Assembly (NCBI GenBank): GCA_901538445.1
Contig: LR594584.1
Span: forward strand, 1,024,655-1,088,654
Direction: 5' to 3'
DNA length: 64,000 bases
Source of the DNA: Gemmataceae bacterium
Lineage (GTDB): Bacteria > Planctomycetota > Planctomycetia > Gemmatales > Gemmataceae
Below the pieces are notes generated by a model that was not told the origin of the DNA, did no database searches, and was given only the letters and a program-made list of their open reading frames with translations. Shown here in pieces: positions 44,219-52,301 of the stretch. The position numbers and the translations under genes are program-made. Numbering within the stretch: position 1 is the stretch's first letter; each line of letters starts with the position of its first letter.

Positions 44219-45858
44219 AGTTCGCTCCCTGGTCGCTCGTCGCGCTCGCCGCGGTCGCGGCGCTGTGCCCCGCTGAGCCGCCGAAGCCGCCCGCGGTCCC
44301 GCTGTTCGACGGGCTCGGCAAGCACACCCGCCCTGTCGGCACCAGTAAGCCCGAGGCGCAGCGGTACTTCGACCAGGGCCTCATGTTCATGTTCGCCTAC
44401 AACCACGACGAGGCGGTCCGGGCGTTCCGCCGCGCCGCCGAGATCGACCCCGACTGCGCGATGGCGTACTGGGGCGTCGCGCTCGCCAGCGGCATCAACT
44501 ACAACAACCCGAGCTTCCCTCCCGAGAAGGCCAAGGTCGCCTACGACGCCGCCTGGGCCGCCCACGACAAGGCGAAGGCGGAATCGCCTGCGAACAAGGC
44601 GCTCATTGAGGCGCTCGGCAGCCGCTACGCCGACCCGCTCCCGAAGGACATCAAGCCGCTCGAAAAGGCGTACTCCGAGGCGATGAGGGCCGCGTTCGAG
44701 GCGCACCCGAAGGACGCCGACGTCGGCTCGCTGTACGCCGAGTCGCTCATGAACCTGCGGCCGTGGGAGCTGTGGACCGCCGACGGCAAGCCGGCCCCCG
44801 AGACGCCCGAAATCCTCCGCGTGCTCGAAGCCGTGCGGAAGGCCAACCCGGACCACCCGCTCGCCAACCACCTGTACATCCACGCGACCGAGGCGTCGCC
44901 CGAGCCCGGCAAGGCCGACGACGCGGCCGACCGCCTCCGCGGCGCGCAACCGGCGCTGGGCCACCTGCTCCACATGCCGTCGCACATCGACATCCGCCGC
45001 GGCCGGTGGAACGAGGCCGTCGAGGCCAACCGCGCGGCCATCGCCGCCGACGGCGCGTACCAGAAGACCGTCCCCGAGCAGGGCTTCTACCGGCTGTACA
45101 TGGCCCACAACTACCACATGCTCGCGTTCGCCGCCGCCATGCAGGGGCAGTCGGAACTCGCGCTCAAGCACATGCGCGAGATGACCGCCGGCGTGCCGAA
45201 GGAGTGGCTCGCGGTGAAGGAAAACGCCGCCATCGCCGACGGGTTCGTCGCGCAGCCCCTGGAGGTGCTCAAGCGGTTCGGCCGGTGGGACGACATCCTC
45301 AAGGAGCCGGAGCCGGCGGAGGTGTTCCCGATCGCCCGTGCGATGAGGCACTATTCGCGGGGGGTCGCGTTCGCCGCGAAGGGCAAGCTCGACGACGCCC
45401 GCACCGAGCAAAAGGCGTTCGGGGCCGCGAAGATCCCCGAGGGCGCGACGTTCGGCAACAACCTCGCCGCCGACGTGCTTGCCGTCGCGACCGAGAACCT
45501 CCGCGGCGAGATCCTGCTCCGCGAGGGCAAGCTCGCCGACGCGGCGAAGGCACTCGAAGCGGCCGTCGCCCGCGAGGACAAGCTCCGGTACTCCGAGCCG
45601 CCGGACTGGTTCGTTCCGACGCGGCACGCGCTCGGGGCGGTCTTGCTCCGCGACAAGAAGCCGGCGGCCGCCGAGGCCGTCTACCGCGAGGACCTGCGCC
45701 GCTGGCCCGACAACGGCTGGTCGCTGTACGGGCTCGCCGCCAGCCTCGCCGCGCAAGGGAAGAAGGACGAGGCCGAAAAGGCGAGGGCGAAGTTCGCCGA
45801 GGTCTGGAAGCGGGCCGACGTGAAGCTCCCGTCGTCGTGCTTCTGTGTCGCGGAGTGA
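44215..45858 (+). CDS. Secreted TPR-repeat protein
   Basis: 547 residues. Signal peptide 'MKFAPWSLVALAAVAALCPA', then 'KPEAQRYFDQGLMFMFAYNHDEAVRAFRRAAE' and further TPR-like helical pairs to the C-terminus. Conserved His-rich segments 'LANHLYIHATEASPEPGKADDAA' and 'LLHMPSHIDIRRGRW' suggest a family-specific binding groove. It ends with an unusual Ser-Ser-Cys-Phe-Cys motif. The family is common in planctomycetes and Acidobacteria and has no assigned reaction. ATG overlaps the VOC stop codon. Confidence 0.85.
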   Translation: MKFAPWSLVALAAVAALCPAEPPKPPAVPLFDGLGKHTRPVGTSKPEAQRYFDQGLMFMFAYNHDEAVRAFRRAAEIDPDCAMAYWGVALASGINYNNPSFPPEKAKVAYDAAWAAHDKAKAESPANKALIEALGSRYADPLPKDIKPLEKAYSEAMRAAFEAHPKDADVGSLYAESLMNLRPWELWTADGKPAPETPEILRVLEAVRKANPDHPLANHLYIHATEASPEPGKADDAADRLRGAQPALGHLLHMPSHIDIRRGRWNEAVEANRAAIAADGAYQKTVPEQGFYRLYMAHNYHMLAFAAAMQGQSELALKHMREMTAGVPKEWLAVKENAAIADGFVAQPLEVLKRFGRWDDILKEPEPAEVFPIARAMRHYSRGVAFAAKGKLDDARTEQKAFGAAKIPEGATFGNNLAADVLAVATENLRGEILLREGKLADAAKALEAAVAREDKLRYSEPPDWFVPTRHALGAVLLRDKKPAAAEAVYREDLRRWPDNGWSLYGLAASLAAQGKKDEAEKARAKFAEVWKRADVKLPSSCFCVAE

Positions 45859-46294
45859 CCGGTCCACGGCGAGCGGCCCCGGGCCGCTCAGCCGCGGCGG
45901 TCACTGGTGCGATCGACCGGAGGATGCAGACGGCGAACCTCGGTCGATCGCCCTCCCACCACATTTGACCAATTAACAACTCCTCAGTTTTTTCTCAACT
46001 CGGCATGCGACGCGCATCGCCTTATCTCATTTACCAGAAATAAATTACCACACAAATTCGCCGCATCCGCATGTAAGCTGATCCGGCGAAAATATGAAGA
46101 AATCGTGAAACAGCCACCACCTGTCGGATTCTTATGGAGACATTGTGACAGCGGCGGCTATGTTCTTTACGCTCGGGGGGAAATGTTGAGCCCCGGGACG
46201 GATGCGGTGCGGTGCTGCGGGCCACCTCTCACCCAGCACACGCGGCGCGGCCCGTGAGACGAACCGATCGGCCCCACGTCTGAAGGAGCGAGCC
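45859..46294. other. AT-rich intergenic region before the TadG/vWA gene
   Basis: 436 nt. The first part has a GAGCGGC/GCCGCTC hairpin (about 45871-45890) and a GATCGACCG/CGGTCGATC inverted repeat (45911-45949). From ~45965 to ~46190 the DNA is AT-rich (40% GC at 46021-46080 by count), unlike the rest of the window. It is probably a promoter/5' leader region; I could not fix a promoter. Confidence 0.5.
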
Positions 46295-49200
46295 TTGCTC
46301 AATCGCACCCCGACTCGGCAGCGAACGGGCACCATCCTCCCTCTCCTTGCAGTGTGCGTCATCGGCCTCTTCGGGTTCATCGGGCTGGCCATCGACCTCG
46401 GGGTCGTGGCCGTCACCCGGACCCAGACGCAGAACGCGGCCGACGCGGCCGCCCTGGCCTCGTGCCGGACCCTGCACAACAAGCCGGCCGCGGTCGCCAA
46501 CAACATCGGCCCGGCGGTCGCTAAGGGGAAGGCCGCGGTCACCGCGAACCGGTTCCTGAACCACACGTTCACGAACGCGAACATCCAGAAGATCGAGGCC
46601 GGTCAGTACCTCTACGACGCCACGGCCCAGATCTTCCGGGTCGCGACGTGGACCGACGTGACCGCCGGCCCGGCGGTCCCCGCCCCGGGCGCGTCGTGGA
46701 CCGCGGTCCGGGTCTCGCTGCTCACCCAGCAGCCGACGTACTTCATGCGGGTGTTCGGGGTCAACGGGCTGCCGGTCGGGGCGCGGGCCACCGCCGTGTT
46801 CCGCCCGATCGACGTGGCGTTCGTCCTCGACATGACCGGGTCGATGGCCAACGGGAGCACGTTCAACTACAAGAACCGCTCGATGAACCCCGACAACCTG
46901 GTGCCGGCGTTCGGGCACTACGCCAACGCCCCGGGCGGCAACGGGGCCGGGGCCAGCGCCCTCCGGGCCACCCAGAACCAGTCGAACGACGACGGCGAGT
47001 CCATCCCGCAGAACAACTTCAGCATCGCCACCAACGGCGGCCCGGCGGTCATCCGGGGCTTCCACTTCGACCCGTCGAACGTGTCGGCCCCCGCGACCGT
47101 GGCGCACCCGCTGTCGCTCGTGGGCGGGTACCCGAACCTGCGGAACGCGTTCCACCGGTGGAGCCCGCCCGAGTCCGGCGGGAACCCGGCCGCGTACGCC
47201 CCGCCGACCTACGACTTCACCGGGTACAACGCGTTCCACAACGGGACCGAGGCGACCCCAAAGGGGCCGACCCCCGCCCCGGGCTCGTTCGGCACCATGA
47301 CCGACGCGGGGGGCATCACCTACGTCGGCGACCGGCTGCGGCGGGCCGACGGGTCGATCGACAAGACCGACACCACCTGGAGCGGCACCAAGCAGGCGGC
47401 CGCCACCGTGGCCCAGTTGCTCGGGTACACCGTCAGCGGCGGCAAGATCGACAAGGTTCCTTTGTCCAGGTTCCGCGACCCGGCCTGGGAGCAGTACGGG
47501 TACGACCTGGACGTCGCGAAGTACCGCGCGACCCGGGGGGCGAGCCAGACCCCGCTGGAGCCCGGCGCGTTCTCCGAGCAGGTGGCCGCGGGGGACAAGT
47601 TCAAGGGGTACTCGATGGGGCCGGGGTACTGGGGCAAGACGTTCTTCGTCTGGCCGCCCGACCCCCGCACCCCCGTCGGCCAGCCCGGCGACGCGAACTA
47701 CGTCCCCGGCGACTGGCGGCAGCGGTTCTTCGTGCGGTTCGACGGGACCAAGACGGTCCGGTTCGACCCGCAGGACCCGGACGTGCCCAACGGCATCAAC
47801 GCGTACCTGCTGAACCAGGGCAACGGCCCGGTGCTGGCCGGGAGCGTGCCGATCACCCAGGTGGGCGCGGCGGACCGCCCGTTCGACCTGGCCGACGCGG
47901 GTGACGCGGACGACGACGGCCCCGTTCACCGCCCCCGCGGGCGACGACTGCTCGCCCGCCAGAGCGAGAAGCCGATCCCCAAGCCGGAGCCGCCGAAGCC
48001 GCCCCAGCCCCCGCAGCCGCCACAGCCCCCCAAGCCGCCGACGCCGCCCGGCCCGCCCAAGCCGCCGGATCCGCCGAAGCCGCCGCCGGTGCCGAAGATC
48101 GTTCGGTGGCAAGTGGACTACCCGGCGGTGCTCAAGTGGATCAAGAGCGGCCCGCAGACGCTCCCGCCCAACCTCCGGGCCGGGCACATCGTGTACTACA
48201 CGTCCATCCCCGACGACGTGGACACGAGCAAGGGGAGCACGCAGCAGGTGCTCGACAAGGTGTGGTGGCGGCGGTACATCGACTACGTGCTGTCTAACAA
48301 CCGCAACAGCGGCGCCGACCTGTACGGGAGCCCGGACAACTGGAGCAAGGGCGGCCGGTCCGTCGGCACCGCGACCCTCGAGGCGTGGACCGGGCCGTCC
48401 GGGAAGTGGCCCGCGGTGCGGGCGCACCAGTCGTACGCCGACAGCCCGAACCGGCCGCGGCTGCACTTCTGGTTCGGCCCGCTGTCGATGATCGGGTTCA
48501 TCAACACGTCGAACAGCAACTGGCTCCCGGGCACCAGCCACGAGGCCCACTGCTGGCAGCTCAAGGCCGGGATGAACTCGGCCCTGGACGACGTGCGGAA
48601 CAACCACCCGAACCACTACGTCGGGCTGGTCATGTTCGGGTGGCCGGGGCACAACTCGATCCGCCGGCCGATGGGGCAGAACTTCCGGTCGCTCAAGAAC
48701 GCGCTGTTCTACCCGAAGTCGCTGCTGGACACGATCGACCAGGCCAACGGCGGGTCGTCGGTGACGTGCGAGGTGCGGCCGTACAACACCTCGTTCAACT
48801 CGGTGGCCGCCGACGAGATCCCCAACGCCAACGGATACACCGACCCGAACACCGGGCTGCTGTACGCGTTCAACCTGCTGTCCCCGTCGGTGAACCTGCC
48901 GACGAACGTGTACGGCACGGTGAAGGGCCGCCGCGGGGCCGGCAAGATGGTCATCTTCGAGACCGACGGGGTGCCCAACGCGCACCGGGACGTGAAGTTC
49001 AACCCGGCCGGGTACAACTCGACGTACTCGGTGACCGGGCAGGGCAAGGCGACCTACACCGGGGACGAGATCCCGGGCCAGAAGGCCGTCGAGATCGTCA
49101 CCCAGATGGGCAAGCCGATGTCGCCGGTCACGTCCGGGGACAGCGGGCTGAGCCTGCCGAACGCGCCGTGCCGGGTGTACCCGATCGGGTTCGGCGACCT

Positions 49201-49456
49201 GTTCGACCAGGGGCTGGCCCCGGACGCGACGTTCCGGCCCACCGCGCTTCAGTTCCTGGCCGACGTCGCGGCCGCGGGCGGGACCGGGCCGGGCACGCCC
49301 ACGGTGCCGGCCCGCGGGACCGGGCTCCTCGGTGCGGCGACCACCGTGCCCGAGTCGCAGATCATCACCGGGACCTACGAGAACCGCATCAACAACATGC
49401 GGCTGTGCCTCGAGCGCATCTTCCAGGGCGGCGTCGGTGTCTCTCTGGTGGAGTGA
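46295..49456 (+). CDS. TadG-like surface protein with split vWA domain and proline-rich segment
   Basis: 1053 residues from TTG 46295, supported by GAAGGAG 8 nt upstream. The N-terminal 'GTILPLLAVCVIGLFGFIGLAIDLGVVAV' and 'QNAADAAALASC' is the TadE/TadG pilus-assembly anchor. A vWA domain follows: the MIDAS motif 'FVLDMTGSMANGS' (Asp179), while the second MIDAS element 'MVIFETDGVPNAH' comes only at Asp891. About 700 residues lie between, including a Pro-Lys-rich stretch (~562-603) of PPKPPQPP type. Probably an exported, envelope-tethered adhesion or scaffold protein. No other tad genes are nearby. Confidence 0.85.
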   Translation: MLNRTPTRQRTGTILPLLAVCVIGLFGFIGLAIDLGVVAVTRTQTQNAADAAALASCRTLHNKPAAVANNIGPAVAKGKAAVTANRFLNHTFTNANIQKIEAGQYLYDATAQIFRVATWTDVTAGPAVPAPGASWTAVRVSLLTQQPTYFMRVFGVNGLPVGARATAVFRPIDVAFVLDMTGSMANGSTFNYKNRSMNPDNLVPAFGHYANAPGGNGAGASALRATQNQSNDDGESIPQNNFSIATNGGPAVIRGFHFDPSNVSAPATVAHPLSLVGGYPNLRNAFHRWSPPESGGNPAAYAPPTYDFTGYNAFHNGTEATPKGPTPAPGSFGTMTDAGGITYVGDRLRRADGSIDKTDTTWSGTKQAAATVAQLLGYTVSGGKIDKVPLSRFRDPAWEQYGYDLDVAKYRATRGASQTPLEPGAFSEQVAAGDKFKGYSMGPGYWGKTFFVWPPDPRTPVGQPGDANYVPGDWRQRFFVRFDGTKTVRFDPQDPDVPNGINAYLLNQGNGPVLAGSVPITQVGAADRPFDLADAGDADDDGPVHRPRGRRLLARQSEKPIPKPEPPKPPQPPQPPQPPKPPTPPGPPKPPDPPKPPPVPKIVRWQVDYPAVLKWIKSGPQTLPPNLRAGHIVYYTSIPDDVDTSKGSTQQVLDKVWWRRYIDYVLSNNRNSGADLYGSPDNWSKGGRSVGTATLEAWTGPSGKWPAVRAHQSYADSPNRPRLHFWFGPLSMIGFINTSNSNWLPGTSHEAHCWQLKAGMNSALDDVRNNHPNHYVGLVMFGWPGHNSIRRPMGQNFRSLKNALFYPKSLLDTIDQANGGSSVTCEVRPYNTSFNSVAADEIPNANGYTDPNTGLLYAFNLLSPSVNLPTNVYGTVKGRRGAGKMVIFETDGVPNAHRDVKFNPAGYNSTYSVTGQGKATYTGDEIPGQKAVEIVTQMGKPMSPVTSGDSGLSLPNAPCRVYPIGFGDLFDQGLAPDATFRPTALQFLADVAAAGGTGPGTPTVPARGTGLLGAATTVPESQIITGTYENRINNMRLCLERIFQGGVGVSLVE

Positions 49457-49480
49457 CACCGGGCGTCGCGAAGGACAAAA

Positions 49481-49532
49481 CCGACGGGGCGGTGGGGCGG
49501 GTGAACGTTCACCCGCCCCACCGCCCCGTCGG
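49481..49532. terminator. Perfect 52-nt palindrome, bidirectional terminator
   Basis: Two 26-nt arms with no loop (centre between 49506 and 49507), half-site CCGACGGGGCGGTGGGGCGG plus GTGAAC. It lies between the convergent TadG/vWA and tmk genes. No long T-run, so it is a hairpin boundary rather than a textbook terminator. Confidence 0.7.
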
Positions 49533-49552
49533 CGTGAGTGGTTCGGCCGCGC

Positions 49553-50197
49553 TCACCCCTCGGTCACGGGCCAGCCGTGGGCGGCGAGGAGCCGGGCCAC
49601 CTCGCGCCGGACGTGCCGGTGGACGGTGTCGGCGTCGGGGGCCGCGTCGATGATGCGGTACTTCTCGGGCCGCCGGCCGGCCTCGTACCGGAACCCGGTC
49701 TGCACCCGCCGCTGGTAGTCCGGGTCGCGGGCCTCGACGCGGTCGGCCTCACGGGCGCGGCGGGCCACGGTCACGTCGAGCGGCGCGTCGAACACCAGCG
49801 TCAGGTCGGGCTCGACGCCGCCGGTCACGAACCGGCCCACCGCCCACAGGTCCTCGGGCCGGAGCCCGCCCGCGTGCCCCTGGTACACCACGTTCGCCAG
49901 CGTGAACCGGTCCGACACCACGACCTCGCCGCGGTCCAGCGCCGGGCGGATCACCTCCTCGACGAGCTGCGCCCGCGACGCCATGAACAGCATCGCCTCG
50001 GTGACCGTGCCGATCCGGTGCTCGCGGCCGAACAGCACGATCTTCCGCAGCTCCTGCCCGAGCGCCGTGCCGCCGGGGTCGGTGCAGGCGGTCGCGGGGA
50101 CGCGGAGGGTCGCGAGCCAGTCCACCAGCATCCGGCACTGGGTGGACTTCCCGGTGCCGTCGATGCCGTCGAACGAGATGAACGCGGGCTTCGGCAT
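49553..50197 (-). CDS. tmk: Thymidylate kinase
   Basis: A 214-residue enzyme that phosphorylates dTMP to dTDP. P-loop 'FISFDGIDGTGKST' (Lys17), the DR motif 'VVSDRFTLANVVYQGHAGGL', and the 'PDLTLVFDAPLDVTVARRARE' lid region are present. Length is normal. ATG 50197; longer frames upstream are palindrome sequence. On the minus strand it lies downstream of the lipoate genes, separated by the palindrome at 50208-50331. Confidence 0.95.
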   Translation of the reverse strand: MPKPAFISFDGIDGTGKSTQCRMLVDWLATLRVPATACTDPGGTALGQELRKIVLFGREHRIGTVTEAMLFMASRAQLVEEVIRPALDRGEVVVSDRFTLANVVYQGHAGGLRPEDLWAVGRFVTGGVEPDLTLVFDAPLDVTVARRAREADRVEARDPDYQRRVQTGFRYEAGRRPEKYRIIDAAPDADTVHRHVRREVARLLAAHGWPVTEG

Positions 50198-50207
50198 GGT
50201 TGTTCCA

Positions 50208-50331
50208 AGCAATGGAACGCGGATGACGCGAACGAAAGGCAAGATGAAGAGGATCGGAGAGAGGACACACGGTCGGTCCGATCGGGTTTTCGATCCTGGC
50301 TTTCATCCGCGTCATCCGCGTTCCATTGCTT
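50208..50331. repeat. Palindromic element between the lipoyl-like gene and tmk
   Basis: Arms GCAATGGAACGCGGATGACG and complement (CGTCATCCGCGTTCCATTGC). It ends 11 nt before the tmk ATG and supplies the last residues (EAMERG) and stop of the upstream minus-strand gene. Confidence 0.88.
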
Positions 50332-50563
50332 CCTCTTGCTGTATCCACCCGAGCGTCTGCCCCGGGGTCAGGGCGTCGTTCGGGAAGGCGAGTTGCTCGG
50401 CGAGCGTGCCGGACGCCGGCGAGTGGACGTCGAACGTCGCCCCGGGGATCAGCACCTCGGCCACGCGGTCGCCCTCGACGACCCGGTCGCCGGGCTTGAC
50501 GTACCACAGGCTGAAGGTCGCCCGCGGCGACCCGAGGGCCGGGAGCGCCAGCGCCGCCCTCAC
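50312..50563 (-). CDS. Lipoyl/biotinyl-like domain protein without the acceptor lysine
   Basis: An 83-residue single barrel-sandwich domain: 'WYVKPGDRVVEGDRVAEVLI', 'PGATFDVHSPASGTLAEQLA', 'PGQTLGWIQQEE'. In lipoylated domains the hairpin reads DKA with a modified Lys; here the matching position is in 'PGATFDV' and no Lys is present. GTG start overlaps the lipA stop (GTGA), so translation is coupled to lipA. It could bind or shuttle without lipoylation, or be a structural relic. C-terminal residues come from the adjoining repeat. Confidence 0.75.
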   Translation of the reverse strand: MRAALALPALGSPRATFSLWYVKPGDRVVEGDRVAEVLIPGATFDVHSPASGTLAEQLAFPNDALTPGQTLGWIQQEEAMERG

Positions 50564-51464
50564 GCGGGCACCATGTCGCCGGCGTGGTAGCTCGACCGCA
50601 CGAACGGCCCGGCGACGACCTTGCTGAACCCGAGGAGCCGGGCGCGGGCCGCGATGGAATCGAACTCCCCGGGCGGCACGTACCGGGCCACCGGGATGCT
50701 GTGCTTCATCGTCGGCGCGAGGTACTGGCCGAGCGTGACCACGTCGCACCGGATCGCCCGCAGGTCGGCCAGCACGTCGAACAGCTCGTCGATCGTCTCG
50801 CCGATGCCGAGCATCAGCCCCGCCTTCGTGACGACGTGCGGGGCGCGCTGCTTGACGCGGTCGAGCAGGTCGAGGCTGCGGCGGTACTCGGCCCGGCCGC
50901 GGGCGACGCGGTACAGCCGCGGGACCGTTTCGAGGTTGTGGTTGAACACGTCCGGGCCCACGTCGGTGACGCGGTCGATCGCTTGGCGGTTCCCCATGAA
51001 GTCCGGCGTGAGCACCTCGACCGCGGCGTGCGGGAGCCGCTCGCGGACCGCCAGCACGCACCGGGCGAAGTGGTCGGCCCCGCCGTCCGGCAGGTCGTCC
51101 CGGGTCACGGACGTGATGACGACGTGCTTCAGCCCCAGCCGGGCGGACGCCTCGGCGACCCGGGCCGGCTCGTCGTCCTCGACGTGCAGCGGCTGGCCCT
51201 TGGGGACCGAGCAGAAGCTGCACGGGCGGGTGCAGACGTTGCCGAGGACCATGAACGTGGCCGTGCGGTGCGACCAGCACTCGGGCCGGTTCGGGCACTT
51301 GGCGTTCTCGCAGACCGTTTCGAGCTTGAGGTCTTCGAGGAGGTTCTGCGTGAAGGCGTTCCCGTTCCCGGCGGGGAGCGGCCGCTTCAGCCACGGGGGA
51401 GCCGGCCGCCGGTGCGCTCCGGGGGCGGGGCGGGCGGGGCGTCAAGGACGGTGAGCTGCAGCAT
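50560..51464 (-). CDS. lipA: Lipoyl synthase, apparently frameshifted near its N-terminus
   Basis: A radical-SAM enzyme that inserts two sulfurs into octanoyl groups. The auxiliary cluster 'CENAKCPNRPEC' and the SAM cluster 'CTRPCSFCSV' are both encoded in one frame, along with 'GNVCTRPC' and 'HNLETVPRLYRVARGRAEYRRSL'. That frame has no usable start upstream of the first cluster; the next ATG (51252) would remove it. An ATG at 51464, inside the lipB end as expected in an operon, is in another frame. Adding one base in the G/C run at about 51421-51440 joins them into a ~302-residue LipA. Sequencing error or real indel. Confidence 0.8.
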
Positions 51465-52188
51465 GTCGCGTGGGTTGGTATGGCGCTCGTGGGAGCGAGT
51501 GGAAAACGGACACCCGGTCGAACCCGAACCGGTCCGCGACCAGTTCGACGAGCCGCTGGCGGACCCCCGGCACCCGGACCCGGTGCCCGGACTCGCGGGC
51601 CAGGGACGTCATCGGGAGCGGGTCGCCGTCGCACCGCACGTCGCGGAACGGCTCCAGGTCCGGGTCGGCGTTCACGACCAGCCCGAAGCAGCTCACGCCC
51701 TGGCGGACCGCGGCCCCGACGTGAACGAGCCGCCGGCCGCGGACCATGATGCCAGGATGCTGGGGATCGGGCTCGCCGGCAACCCCGTACTCCCGGAGGA
51801 GATCAACTGCGATGCCCTGGAGGTGTTCGAGGTACGCGCCGGCGGTGAGGCCGAGGGCGTCGAGGGAGAGGACCGGGTAGCACGCGACCTGTCCGGGTTG
51901 GTGCAGCAGCACGCCGCCCCCGCGGCTCACCCACCGCACCGCCCACCCGCGGGCGTTCAGCTCCTCGGGGTTCGGCCGCACGTGGGACCGGCTCCCCTCG
52001 CGGCCGACGGTCACCCCGGCCGGGTGCTCGCACACGAGCAGCGCCGCCGTGGATGGGTCGCCGCTGATGTCGTATACCAGCCGACGCTGAAGGGCGAGCA
52101 GGGAGTCGAACGGGAGCGACCCGAGCAGGTACGCGTTCAGCGCCCGCCCCGGCCCCGGTTGCTCCCGCGTGTGTGGTGCGTTCGTCAC
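51442..52188 (-). CDS. lipB: Octanoyltransferase LipB (lipoyl(octanoyl) transferase)
   Basis: A 248-residue enzyme that moves octanoate from acyl carrier protein to lipoyl domains. 'LLVCEHPAGVTVGREGSRSHV' , 'WVSRGGGVLLHQPGQVACYP' and 'CFGLVVNADPDLEPF' are family motifs, and the Cys of 'VRCDGDPLPMTSL' fits the catalytic Cys. The catalytic Lys of E. coli LipB (in GAKI) aligns with Arg here ('GRRLVHVGAAVRQG'). GTG 52188 has GCGAGAG upstream; the longer open frame is palindrome DNA. It overlaps the inferred lipA start. Confidence 0.88.
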   Translation of the reverse strand: MTNAPHTREQPGPGRALNAYLLGSLPFDSLLALQRRLVYDISGDPSTAALLVCEHPAGVTVGREGSRSHVRPNPEELNARGWAVRWVSRGGGVLLHQPGQVACYPVLSLDALGLTAGAYLEHLQGIAVDLLREYGVAGEPDPQHPGIMVRGRRLVHVGAAVRQGVSCFGLVVNADPDLEPFRDVRCDGDPLPMTSLARESGHRVRVPGVRQRLVELVADRFGFDRVSVFHSLPRAPYQPTRHAAAHRP

Positions 52189-52203
52189 CGCTCTCGCCGC
52201 CCG

Positions 52204-52281
52204 GTTTCGTGTTTCAAGTTTCAGGTTGCGAGTTCCCGTCTTCCCAACTTGGAACGTGAACCTCGGAACTCGAAACTTCAC
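52204..52281. repeat. Imperfect palindrome between divergent lipB and membrane-protein genes
   Basis: Arms of GTTTCAAGTTTCAGGTTGCG type with an imperfect complement (GAACCTCGGAACTCGAAACT). It ends about 15-20 nt from the starts on both sides. Confidence 0.6.
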
Positions 52282-52301
52282 CCACCGGTATTTTAGCACG
52301 C

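Noticed and set aside
46229-49459. Very long open frame on the minus strand (about 1076 codons) opposite the TadG/vWA gene
   Set aside because: It is an Arg/Gly/Val-rich shadow produced by high GC; the plus frame has TadG and vWA motifs and a ribosome site.
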